Origin: Strongylocentrotus droebachiensis
Lineage: Eukaryota > Echinodermata > Echinoidea > Camarodonta > Strongylocentrotidae
Direction: 5' to 3'
Length of the DNA: 64,000 nucleotides
Assembly: GCA_035222895.1 (NCBI GenBank)
Contig: JAVYIG010006602.1
Location: 51,057 to 115,056, forward strand
This document shows, piece by piece, positions 1-13,000 of the stretch. Each line of letters opens with the position of its first letter. Positions within the stretch are counted from its first letter, which is position 1. Below the pieces are notes generated by a model. That model worked only from the letters and a program-made list of their open reading frames with translations. It was not told the DNA's origin and did not search any database. Both the position numbers and the translations under genes were made by a program.

Positions 1-142
1 CTAAGGACTTTTGTTGTTGTGGGCAGGCACTTTTGTCCTCAATCCTACTTGCCATTCACATACATGTAAATGTTTTACAAAGAAACGCACTTGTACACTG
101 TCATATGTGAACAAGCTCTTAACCCTAGTCACATTGCCTACA

Positions 143-279
143 AAATAATGATGATAATATTTGGTTCTTGTATAGCGCTTATCACATTATAATGTCTCTA
201 TGCGGTTTCAAAGAGCTTAGTAAATTATTACCCCGGCTTTAGCATGGCTGCCATTACAGCGCTCTAGCATTTCAAAGAA
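143..279 (-). repeat. 3' part of tRNA-related SINE (family B)
   Basis: The reverse complement matches the 3' half of the element at 35292-35577 (shared GCTAGAGCGCTGTAATGGCA-like segment and TATAGCGCTT tail). It lies just before the first visible exon. Confidence 0.6.
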
Positions 280-351
280 TTAATTAATTAGTGCTGATGT
301 GTACTTTATAAGAACAAACTATTTTTGGTATGTATTATTTTATTTGCACAG

Positions 352-1050
352 ATTTTAAACCATCAATGGAATTTGATATGAGTGGACGCTGTAGCTACGA
401 CACAGACATCAAGAGTTGTAATGATCCTTGCTCCGAGAAGGTTGTGCCCGCCACCCACGGCACGATGACCGGAACTCTGAAAGTCAATCCAACTCTGACT
501 GACGCAAGAGATGGAGCGGAACACAGGTGTGCCGTCTCTCTCCACCAGAACTACGTCGATCTTGGAGACCAGAGCGAGTCTTGCCTCTATGACCCCACCC
601 TCTGCAAGCAAGGCCTGACGCTTTCCTTCTGGACGATGCTTACGCCAGAGGACACCGTCGATGAAACAACCGCCATCATCAGCTCTGCAGGAGTGGAGGT
701 GTCCGTGTCCAGAGAATCCTCAGACCTTCAGCTCAACATCGCCCTCAACGATGACTTCTATTACAGTCTGTCCAACGACAGCATCCCGGAGTCGGAGTGG
801 TTCCATGTGATGATTACCTACAAGAGAGGCAACGGCTTGCATCTCTACCTAAACGGGGACCTTGCCACAAGCCAGGACACCTCGAGCACAGCTGCAACAG
901 CCCTCAGCGAGTCCCTCACCAATGTCTATCTTGGTGGGAGCTACGAGAATGCTACAACGTCTGCTTACAATGTGGACGTGGTCCTCAGCGATCTGCAGAT
1001 ATTCTACCGGCGATTCTCTGACATAAATGCCAAGAACTTCTTTTATCTTG
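352..1050 (+). CDS. Exon 1: LamG-like jellyroll domain
   Basis: First visible exon, phase 1 to phase 1, 699 nt, acceptor AG at 350-351 and donor at 1051. The translation has a concanavalin A-like/LamG-like jellyroll signature: LTLSFWTML (a strand with the usual W), WFHVMITY, LYLNGDL and a closing VVLSDLQIFYR strand. Two Cys pairs sit near the N-terminus. Several N-x-S/T sequons occur. Such domains bind glycans or proteins in the matrix. One 699-nt exon for the whole domain is compact. Exons coding further upstream domains must lie outside the window. Confidence 0.85.
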
Positions 1051-4000
1051 GTAAATATTGGTTTGATTTTGTCAAGAATTAGTTTGACAGTTATCAGAAT
1101 AAGCCAGCAGAGAGTTTGGAACTACGTTATGTGCTTGTTTTTATGGAGGGGAAAGATTCCATGGAATATTCTTGTTTATCGTTTGCTTTTGTATGATTGA
1201 TTAGAAAATTGGTCTTTGTTTAAATAACAAGCTTTTATATTCACTCATCATCCCTAACATGAATTTGTACTCCCCTTATCATGCTGCCTCTGTATATGAA
1301 TGAAGGCCATCTGAACATGAACCTTTTATCTTATTCCATCCAAACCTTTACACTCTATTTGAAATTATTCCAAATATTAGTTTTAAAGTAAGAGGTAATT
1401 GCTCTTTGGTAATCTCTCCAACTTGGGAGTAGAGATCTAAGAACTTTACTGATGAATTTCACCTTCCCCTCCCAAGCAGAGGGGACACTAATTGATTGAT
1501 AGTGATATACATGTACTGAATGGCAATAGAAAGTAATCTGTGTGTACATGTAGATATCTGAGTTTCTATACTCTCTTTCTCTCTCTAAGTGCCAAAACGA
1601 TTGACTTTGGCGATCATGCTGTTCCACAACCCTCAGCTCCTATCCTTCTCTATTAGCACCACTCCCAGTTAATTCACTCATCTCTCTTCTGACAATTTCT
1701 GCAGACTTTCCATCCAAAGTATCTTTCTTCTTCCCCAACTCCTCCTTCCCACAATTTTTCCTGCCTGATCAACATCTCACGTATCATTTTTCTTTGCACT
1801 CCAGCTCTTCTAAGAGCTTCCTCATTACTAAGTTTGTCAGTCCATGGGATTTTCATCATTCTTCTTAAAAACCATATTTTGCAACTTTCCAAACGCTTTT
1901 TAGTATCAGAGGCTAATCATACCATACATAAGTACTGGGTAGATGTAACAATTCAGTACTCTTATTCTGGTCCTCATACCCATTGTGCAGTTTGTCAGAA
2001 TTTTGCCTAACTTTGAAAATGCAGCATACAGATGCTGCTATTGAATAGGTGACATTCTTCTTCATATGTTGTCTTTTCTTCCAATCCTTCCAGGATCCAA
2101 CGCTGATTCTCAAGTTGGAACGTGTGGAGATAATCCCTGTCCAGGTAAAGATTAACTCAGTACATCTACATGTATAGTGGCCATCTTTATATAAAGACCC
2201 CCTGTTTGTAATGGCCTTTGCTTGATAAGGTTTGAACATTTGATAAGAATAGCACATGATACTATTGGAGTCACAGAGGCCCATAGTTTTAACCAGTACC
2301 TTAAAAAAAATTAAGGCAGGGTAAATTTGTTATATCCTGCTTCGAAAATCTAAATCAAGATTATTATTTTTTTTCTAATTAAAAAAGATTAATTTTCTTA
2401 ACAATTTTAGCACTTTGAATTTCAATAAAGAATTAGCTTCGAAAATCTAAATCAAGATTATTATTTTTTTTTTAATTAAAAAAGATTAATTTTCTTAACA
2501 ATTTTAGCACTTTGAATTTCAATAAAGTTACTGTAAGAATTTTTTTTTCAAATTATCAAAACAAATTATAACAAAAATGTTATATTCTCCATTTTACAAA
2601 TTTACTAAAATGTTAAGATTAAAAAAAAAAAAATTGTTTAAACTCCCAAATAGTACTTTTCAGAGGAACCTTAAAAGAGTTTCTGGTCACATGAAGAGCT
2701 CTCGACCAATAGAAAACCAAAACATGCAGGATATAATACATGATGTACACTTCAGTGTCATTTTGCTTGAAGTTTTCTCTTTTTTGTTGTTGTCACAATG
2801 ACGAATAGGTTGAACACTTCTGTTTACTTCTGGAGAAACTCTTAAACTCTTTTCGAATCGAATTCCTTTTTCTCCCCTAGTGCACGGAGGCTGGTCCGCC
2901 TATGAGGACGTCAGCACCTGCTCCGTTGAGTGTGGTAGCGATGGTGTCATTGAACAGTGGAGGAACTGCTCCAACCCCACCCCTCAACACGGTGGTGATG
3001 ATTGCGTTGGGAAGAGCACAAGGTTCACCAGCTGTACAGGATTAGCGTCATGCTCAGGTATGGAAGATGGTTTTGAGGTCTTGGATGAGGTCTGTTTGTT
3101 CTTGGAAGGTGGAAGACAATGGTGTTGAAATTTTCAGGGCTATTAAGTGCAAAAAATGGACAAATGTCATATGTCGTATAGGAAACAATGCACAGAATCG
3201 TCCTACTGGACAATAGTGTTGATTGAACGGGACACAAACTAAGAGATAAAGTAAAAAGAAGTTTGATCACTGCTTTTGCACATTGTTAAAGTTTGTCTAA
3301 TGTAAAACAGAGCAACATTTCATGAGTTTATATCATCCGTTGAGAGCAAGAAAGGCATTAACTCAGTATGAGTGAACACCCCTCTGGCTCCAAACATGAT
3401 ATGTACATGTATGATAATTGTGCAGGAATACCTATTGTTGCATCAAATGTATTGCCAATTTACTGATTTGATGATACATTTCTATCTACATATTTGTTAT
3501 TTTTCCATGTTCATAATGTAAACCTTGGTTGGAAGTTCTTTTGCCCCATGATGAAAAAATCCATGTATGAATTCAACAAATGATTGAAACTTGTAAATAA
3601 ACTTACATTAAATTTTATCACCTGACTTAGTGTTGCAGCGGCGCACGCAATGTCGTGATCTTTTAGATCCCTCGTTGACCATACATTGCGAAACAAACAA
3701 ATATCACAAGCGATATTATTTTTGAAACTTTGTTTTCTTTCAAATAGATAATGAAGACTCAGGACTTGGCATGGAGCTTGGAAACATAACCGACTCGTAC
3801 TTGACGGAGTCTGAATGCTCGGCCGGTAACGACTCTTGTGCAACGTGGGCGCGGCTTAACGATGCTGACTCCTCCCACTGCTGGATGCCCCCCAATGGCA
3901 CGGAGGGGGCGTGGCTTCAGATCGAGCTGCAGTACCCCGTCGCTCTAAAGGGTGTGGCCACCAGCGGGCGCCCTTCAGATAACAGCTACGTGACGGAGTA

Positions 4001-7000
4001 TGATGTCATGTACAGCTCGGATGGTGCGGAGTGGTATTATGTGATGGAAGGCGAGAGTTCAAAGGTGAGGAAACTACATGTACATGTATACCCCCCCCCC
4101 CCCCATTTGACAAGTTTAGCATCACTATTAGCCCTGTCACTTTCAAATACAGTCAAACCTGTCTATAGCGACCGCCAAAGGGAAACACAAAAAGTGGTCT
4201 TTGTAGACAGGTTCCTTTAGTACATGTTTCAATGAGAAACAACTTCAAGGGAAACAAAAAATGTGGTCCTTGTAGTCAGGTGGTCACTAAAGCAGGTTTG
4301 ACTGTAGTTCTCATTTTGCACATTGCACATTGTACATGTTGGAGGCACGATGGCTCGGTGGTACAGCAGTGATCTCGTAATCGGGAGGTCCTGGGTTAGA
4401 ACCCAAGTCAATGCGCTACTGCCCTTTCGTAATGCATAATCCTCATTACCAGGTCCCTCGGAGAGGACTTAAAGCAGTCTGTTCCCCTGTTGCATACTTA
4501 CAAGCATACACATGCTTTCTAAGCAGTCAAGTAAAACAAGCAAACAAACAAGAAACAAACATGTGCATGCATTCTCTCGAGAAGAAAAGAAATAAAAGTG
4601 AGAGCTTGAAACCACATGATTTTAAAGATAAAGACCAATTCTGGTCATGCGATTGCAGTGTGAAAGAAACATTGTGGAATTGATCAAAAAAGGTTGATCA
4701 TCTAGCATATAAATATTGGTGTGTACTGCAAGGTTCTGGAATCATCAAAATGATAAGAAATTTGGCCCAGTCTTGGTAAAGTTACAAGCACTGTACACAG
4801 AAAGATGTATATGGGACTACGCGACACGTGAGCGATATCTATCCGGTCCGGATAGATATAATAATTTACCAAATATATCCGTTAGTAGGCTGTTTCTCGG
4901 TATCAGTGAAAACATATTCTTTCACATGATTGGTAATAAGAGCTTCCATTTCATTTAAGGTTAGATAATAACTTTGCTATGCCCAGAGTATTAGATGTTA
5001 CAGAAGGTGTTATTGATATTTTCATTTCCCCCTGCCTACAGGTGTTTCGAGGTAACTACAACAATACCAACATAGTCCGCCACGATGTCAATGTCTCGGC
5101 TGAGGTCAGCTATGTCCAGTTCCTACCAACTTCCTGGAACAATGCAGTCTGCATGAGGGTTGAACTCTATGGAGTATACCTTCCAGGTGAAAAAAATGAC
5201 CCCTTCTTTGTGTGTGGGTGTGTGTGCGTGTGGGAGGGGGGGGGGGGGGCAGGTCCCGCCAAGTGTTGAACAATGTGTTTGGACTAAGAAGGTGTTGTTG
5301 TTGTTGTTTAGAAGAAAAAAATGTCCTCAATTTTAAATTTGTATCCTTGAAAGATATTTCATTCCCTATTTACAAATAGAACCAAGTGTTGAACAATGTG
5401 TTTGGACCAAGAAGGTGCTGTTGTTGTTGTTTTTTAGAAACAAAAACAATTATTCTCAATGTTAAGTTTGCATCCTTGAAAGATATTTCATTCCCTATTT
5501 ACAAATGAAACAAAGACAAAAATGGTAAGTTTTATAAGACAAACCTTCACAGAAATAAAATTCAAGGAAAGCAAGTGATCTGCATAGTGACAAGATGAAT
5601 ATTTATAGACCTGTACTTAATCTAGAGGAACATGATCACCTTATCACAATTGTGAAAAGGAGACAGCTACAGTGGTTTGGGCATGTAACTAGATGGAAGA
5701 ATAGTTTGGCAAACACCATCTTGCAAGGAGAAACTGATGGGAGAAGAATGAGGGGCAGACCAACTAGGACATGAACTGAAACATCAAGCAGTTGACAAGC
5801 ATGTCATTTGAGCAGCTAACGGGAACAGCTGAAGACAGGAATTAAGTGATAGAGAACCTGTGTCTCAAGGTCTATTTCATTGTCACCCCAACAGCCTCCA
5901 AGCTATGGGACATAGATAGATAACGATGTAGTCAGTATGAAGGTTATTGACATTTATAAGGAATGCTCGCTCCAGGTTCTCAGGTTCAGTTATTCATTCA
6001 AAATGTTCCCATCATCTCAATTTTGCAGTTGATGGAAAGTACAGCCGCTATGGTGACTGGTCGGAGTGCAACGTGACCTGTGGGGGCGGTATACAGTTCC
6101 GCAATCGTACATGCGACAATCCCAGTCCCAAGTTTGGCGGCCAGGATTGCCAGGACCCGGACACCAAGTCTCAAGAATGTAGCACCAACAACTGTCCAAG
6201 TAAGTTGAAGACACCTTGTGTATTCCTGAAGATAATCATCGCTCAAGTGTAGTACAGTCAATCCTGCTTTAGCGACCACCTGTATACAAAGACCACATTT
6301 TGTTTCCCTTGAAAATTGTTTCTCATTGAGAAATTAACTAAAGGAACCTGTACATAGAGATCACCTGCCTATAAAGACCACTTTTCTTGTCTGCCTTGGG
6401 TGGTCTTTATAGACAGGTTTCTCTGTAAATGTAAGCTGTTAGAAATGAAGTGTGTCATTTATTAGCATTATTTTTGAAGTGGAGAAAAGTGTTGGGCGAC
6501 ATGTTACGTAATTCCAAAACTACCGCGTATGAGTCAAGAATTGACACTTGAAGATATTGAGATACTTTTATGAGCTCTTCATCTATTATGCAAAACGATT
6601 GTTCTGGAGAAAAAAAATATCTTCAATGTGTGTATCTTAAATGTGATTTCTCTGAGATTTTCACCTCATTCACCAATAACCCTACCCTCTAATTCTCTTC
6701 TCCTGCCAGTCGATGGAGGTTGGTCTGCCTGGGAGACTGTCGTCAACTGCTCTGTTTCCTGCGGGAGTGATGGCATCAAACAAGAACAGCGAGAGTGCAG
6801 CAACCCTCCAAAGCAGTACGGGGGTCAACCCTGCGTAGGTGACGAGTATCGCTGGGTGTCCTGTGCAGGCCCGGCGTCTTGTTCAGGTAAAGATATATTG
6901 ATGACAGGGTGCTCTGATATCTGCTGCAATGAAAATTATTGCTCCAGGGGAGTGTTTCACAAAGATCCTAAGTTGGACTTAAACATTATGGAGAGCCATT

Positions 7001-10000
7001 TGTAGCCTTAAAATAAAATATATTCAAAAGCAAAAATTCAAGTATTTTAGACTTTTCATAAATTCCACATAAAGAACATGAAATATCCTTGATAACAGAA
7101 AATATGAACGATTTGAATCAACATTTTATGGCTTTTACAAAATACTTTCAAAGATGCTAACAGCTTTCCATAATTTTTAAGTCCAACTTAGAGATAAGTT
7201 CAACTTAGGATCTTTGTGCAACACCCCCTGGCTTTATTTCGTCAAAGATACAGGGGTAGTGTTGCCGTTTGGATTTAGGTTAGGTTTAGGGTTAGGGTAA
7301 GATATACATGTAGTGTTTGGTTAAGAGTCTAGGCTGATTATTCAGTTTGTGTAGGATATTGACTGCAGAGCAATTTTAGCTAAAGCATGTACAGGTACAA
7401 TCAAATTACAGAATAAAGTAACAATTATTCAAAAAGATCATCAGAAGGTTGCAATATTTAAATCTATTTCGAACTGCAAACCTTGTGGCCGTCAGTCCAG
7501 AGACCTATCCACTAGACCACAACACCTCTAGTATTTTATCTTATGGTGTTCCCACACAGGCTATGAAGAGACTGAACTCGGAATTGTCAATCAAGACATC
7601 GCCGACTCCCAGCTCTCAGAATCCAGCTGCTCTAGCGCTGCCCACTGTGGCAGCGCGGCCCGCCTCGATTCATCCACCGCTGTAGACTGCTGGATCCCCG
7701 TGAACTCTACCACCTCTGAGTGGCTGGAGGTCAACCTGACGGACAGCGTGACCCTTGTTGGCATGGCGATCCAGGGTCGATCTTCAGATGACCTCTATGT
7801 GACCTCGTACTATATGTATTATTGGAAGAGCACTTCCAGCAACTTCAAAGGATACAAGGCTGCTGGTACCAAGACAAAAATGGTAGGTTAAAACTGTTGG
7901 ATATGATTTGATGAACATGTAATTGAAAGTGTGATCTGAGTAAGAGGCTTACGTACTGCAATCTTGGGTGTCTAGAAGTGGTGAAAGTCAAATCGGTTTT
8001 TCAATTTTAAACGAGAGATTTTCATAATGGTTGTTTTGATGTTGTAAGTGTGATCCAAGTACCATTGCATTTGGTGGAGAATATGTTATCTGTTTAGTTG
8101 TTTTGATGTTGTAAGTTCAGCAACTATTTTGAATGGGTATGGGTTGTTGAGATATTTTATGATAATTCTACTGTATAATAAATGGACACACATTTTGCAG
8201 AAAATCCTAGTTAGTAGTACTGAGATAATTGATTTAGAAGTATTTCTTGATTTCATTCAGAAAAAAGTAAATCGAGCTACATGTTAAATGTTTGTACATA
8301 CATGTACATGTGTTTGCAAGATGTATATGAGCCTCTGTGCAGTCAACAAGTATATTTTTCTTGGAAATACTTTTATTGTATTTGTCTATATCTTTTGAAC
8401 AGCTTTTCCAAGGGAACGTTGATAACACAAATGCTGTACGTTATGATCTAGATGGACTTGATGATATCACATTTGTTAGATTTGAGCCACAGTCATGGAA
8501 CGGCTCAATCTGCATGCGTGTCGCCCTCTATGGTTACTTCAATCCGAGTGAGTTTTCAAAACTATTTCTTTCAGTCTTTTTTCAGTCTAATTGCTGCATT
8601 TTGCCCTGTGTGTGTGTGTAATTGTGTTCAATCAGATATGATTATTTACATGTCCATCTGTGGACCAACCTTTAACGTCACCATCCGAAAGACATGACTC
8701 AGTTTCGAACCTGCGGTCCTTGGCTTAATCAATGTTTATGTTCACATTGTTTAAAAATGGAAAACAATTGAATTGAATGATGACTGACTGATGTTGTTCT
8801 TCTATCCTTCAGTTGATGGTGACTGGGGTGCATGGAGCAGCTGGGATAACTGTAGTGTGACCTGCGGGGGTGGGGTGCACTACCGGAACCGTACCTGTAC
8901 CAACCCCGCCCCCAAGTACGGTGGATCGGACTGCTCGGGGGCGAGCGGGGAGGTAGAGAGCTGCAGCAACAACAACTGCCCAAGTGAGTGCTCAGATGGC
9001 ATTTAATGGTATAAAGTAAGGCTGCGACGAGTAAACGGATGATCCGTGTACTCGTATGTTTGACAATTACACGGGTACGATTTCTCGTACACGTATACAC
9101 GGCCACCATGTTTGTTTTTTTAAGATTCGATTTATGCCCGTCCACCTGGCACTGTGCCTATTAGTATAGAGACTTGGTTTTTCAGAGGTTTTTAAAACAC
9201 TGAGATTGGTCATGGAACATTCAAGAATCCACTGCCAATCTTGTTAATTTCATCATTTATTGTAATTTATGCACATGATATTCATAAACGCTTTTTTTTG
9301 TTAACAATGGAATTAACAGAGCTTATGGAGATCAGTTTTCTGAGCAAAATAATTTCAATCAGTCTTCAATCCTTGTGGGGTTTAGAATATTGAAAATATT
9401 GTCCTTCCTATTTAGCATGAAGGGTACATGTATATTCAAACAATGAATATAAGCAATTTACCTTATTAATTCAGATTTTTCACAAAGAAGATAATTCAAA
9501 AGGAAAGTACTTCTTTATTTGCCATTCTTTTTCAAGTACTTTTCTACTTTCAATTCTCTAAATGTAACATATTACATGCCATTCTTTGAAGTCGATCTTT
9601 GATTTGCCATCCTTGTCTCACCTGCAGTTGATGGAGCTCTGTCGGACTGGTACGACGTGACTAACTGCTCGGTAAGCTGCGGTAGCCTCGGTACTCTTAG
9701 GCAGGAGAGGGACTGCACCAACCCTAAACCTCAGTATGGAGGGGACTTCTGCCATGGTTACAGGCAACAATGGGTCTCCTGTAATGCAGACTCGGCCTGT
9801 GACAGTAAGTGTGTCTTCAAGTATGTGTTTAATTGGGAACTTACAGACGTATATCAATCTGATATGATTATTTACGTCTGGGGACCGACCTTTAACGTTA
9901 CCATCCGAAAGACGTGACTCAGTTTTGAACCGGGAGCCAGTTTGTAGGCAAAGACGGAGAGCTGATCAATTAAGTGACCGTGCCGCTAGACCAACTCACA

Positions 10001-13000
10001 TCTCCCTCCCCTATTTTACATGTGTTTTTTTTAATGGATAACTGTGGAGCAATGTGTACAGTGCTTTGTAAATGGAAGGGTGGAAGCTCTATATTAAATA
10101 CCTTTGGGATTAGATGGATTGGATATATTTATGATCTGTGGTCTATTTCGAGGAGGCACGATAGCTCAGTTGGTAGAGCGGTGGTCTCATATTCCGGCAA
10201 CCTGGGTTCGAAACCAAATTGATGCACTAGTGCCCTTTGGTAAGGCATTAATCCTTGTTACCAGGTCCCTCGGAGAGGACCTAAAGCCGTCTGTCCTCTG
10301 GTTGCTTTAGTACTATACAAGCATTTATGCTTTCTTAGCAGTCAGGTATAATAACCACCACTAAATATAAATATATAGACTTCAGCATCAATGGCTCTTT
10401 TGAAAATTGGGTAACAGTTTGTTTGTTTGTTTGTATGCTTGTTAGTAAGCAGTAGGGGGCGACGGTTTAAACCCCTCTCCGAGGGACTTTGTAATGAGGA
10501 TTAATATGCTTACTGAAGGGGCACGAGCGCATCGACGTGGTTTGAAACTCAAGACTCATTCACACTTCTTTGGAATCCATGTACTCAATATGTTAACATC
10601 CTAGTTTCTCTGTTGCATTAAGCATTTAATCACTGCAGGTGTATGAACACCTCCATGGTAGATAATGTGTCGTGGGCTGGTTGGTTTAATAGTGGATGGC
10701 CAATCACACTGTAGACAGAATATTTATTTCATGTGCTTCTGCTTGTTGTTTTAAAACTTCTACAGGTAACTCTGACTATTCATTGGAAGTGTCCGATGCA
10801 ACTAACTCGGACATCAGGTTTTCTGCGTCGTCCAAACTCAGTTCTACTCTGGCGCCCTCTAGTGCCAGAGTGGGTGCCTCGGACACCAATTCAGCATGGA
10901 CACCAGACGATGATGATAACAGTAAGAGAACAATTTGTAGCATTAATTATTTTTATTTATTTATTTATTTCTAATCTTTTGTCAGGGTAGCCCATTCACC
11001 CATAAGTAGCGGTCTTCCATGGGGCCCTCAATAAACATGAACATATTTACATAAAAGAGCATAATGTTTATACAGAACAGTTAAAATAAAATTCAATAGT
11101 ACATTTAGAAATATATAACACAGTAATATTCATTATAATGATGATTGTTATGAGAATGGCATTATTGATGTGAGGTGTGAAACTTGTTAATGGTCAAGGT
11201 TTTTATAAACCATTTACAATTGCAACATTGATTTGCAAGAACCTTGGCTCCTAATGATTTTACAAGGTGTAGGTAATCAAAGTTGAGTAGCAATGATGAT
11301 CAGAAGTGCTCTGTTGTCATTAATGATGATGATGATGATGATGTAGATGATGATGATGATGATGATGTAGATGATGATAATGATGATGATTATGATTGTG
11401 GTTGTCATGGTATTGAGGAAATATGATCACGATGGTGATGATGTTCATACATCTTCTTGTAATGTGGAGGAGGAGCAAGAGAAGAATTGTAGTTATTGTG
11501 GTGCTGCTGCTACTGATGATGATAGTGATGATTATGGTTTTGATGATGATGATGATGATGATGCTGCTGTTAATACTAATGAATCTATTAATAGTGATGA
11601 TTATACTGATGAACATGAAAATCTGATTACTGTTATTAGCAAGACCCTGCTACTGAGTACCATACAGTATCAGTGACCAACTTGTAGTCTACTCTTATCA
11701 CAAATTGCAGATACATGTGAAATATGTTCTTTTCTCTTTTCTCATCAGAACCCTACTTGGAGATCATGCTACCAGACATAGTCAATCTAAACCGAGTAGC
11801 GACCGAGGGACGACTGGGCTCCGACGGTTCCAAGAGCTGGGTAGAAACCTTCTACATTTCTTACAAGACCAATGGCACTAGCTGGAAAAACTACAAAGAG
11901 AATGGCTTCAAGAAGGTAAAGATTTCCAGGCGGTGTTCCATAAAGCTGTTTGTAAAGTTACGCATGACTTTACAAACGACTTGTATATGAAGTGCCAGAT
12001 AGGATGCCCAAAGTTTTTTCTGATATTTTCAATAACCTCAATTAAATTATGGCAAAAAATATACTTTGCATTAAAAATGTTTGTTATAATAAGAATGTTA
12101 ATCTACATCTGCACAGTTCAACTTTAGTTGATGCAGTTAATAACGATTGAGCATCCCATTTGGCTTTTCATATACAAGTCGTTCGTAAAGTCATGCGTAA
12201 CTTTATGAACAGCTTTATGAAACACCCCCAGGCTTTGTATTCCTAAAGGTGGACTTAGTTAAACCAGGGCCCTGCACTATTTGTATTCAAGAATAGGAGG
12301 GGGGGGGGGGACCCTGGTGTGGTGGTCCACCTTCACACCCCCAATCAGTTTTATTGGGAGGAGAGACCTTAGGGTTGCAGTGATTTGGTTCGCTTTTCAC
12401 CTCCCAGGCACAGGTGATGCCAAATACTTGATAATGATGATAATGATTGATTCAAATCGATAATCGCTTGATTTCAATCACAATTGTGTACTTAAGACTT
12501 GAGATTTTGTAAGTCTATGATTTATTGAAGGAATCGTGATGAATCTGGATCAATCACAACCCTTTGTAAAAACAGGACCAAAGTTTAACTTAGTCCACTT
12601 ATGTATGGAGTGCAAAATGTTCAAAACTGTATAGTAAACATTATCTGCCAAATGATATTTTCTGGCTGTGGTATTGCGGGCTTAAATGATGTTTTGTAGA
12701 TTTTTCAAGGAGGTAATAAAAGATGAATAGAAAAATGAATTATAGCACTCTTAGCATATCACGTATCCATACTTGATATAATGATTTGTTTTGTAGATTT
12801 TCCAAGGAAACTTTGACGAATCAACGGCAGTGTACAACGAGCTGGATCCCATGGTAGAAAACATTACCCGCGTCAGATTCTACCCACAGGACTACAACGG
12901 TAGCATTGCTATGCGTGTTGACCTGTTTGGGAAGTACAACCCACGTGAGTGCCAATTTAAGCATTGGTGTAGAGATTTAAGAAGGATTTTAAAGTAGTTT

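Noticed and set aside
3025-3270. Minus-strand frame downstream of exon 3
   Set aside because: No recognisable domain, AT-rich and with intron-like composition; partly antisense to exon 3.
7266-7304. Interstitial telomere-like TTAGGG variants
   Set aside because: Only a few degenerate units (TTAGGTTTAGGGTTAGGG); likewise CCTAACCC-like units at 57545-57620. Too short to claim a fusion or telomere event.
11320-11676. Open frames of about 100 codons on both strands
   Set aside because: They are translations of a (GAT)n microsatellite (Asp/Met/His runs) with no domain, splice context or normal composition.
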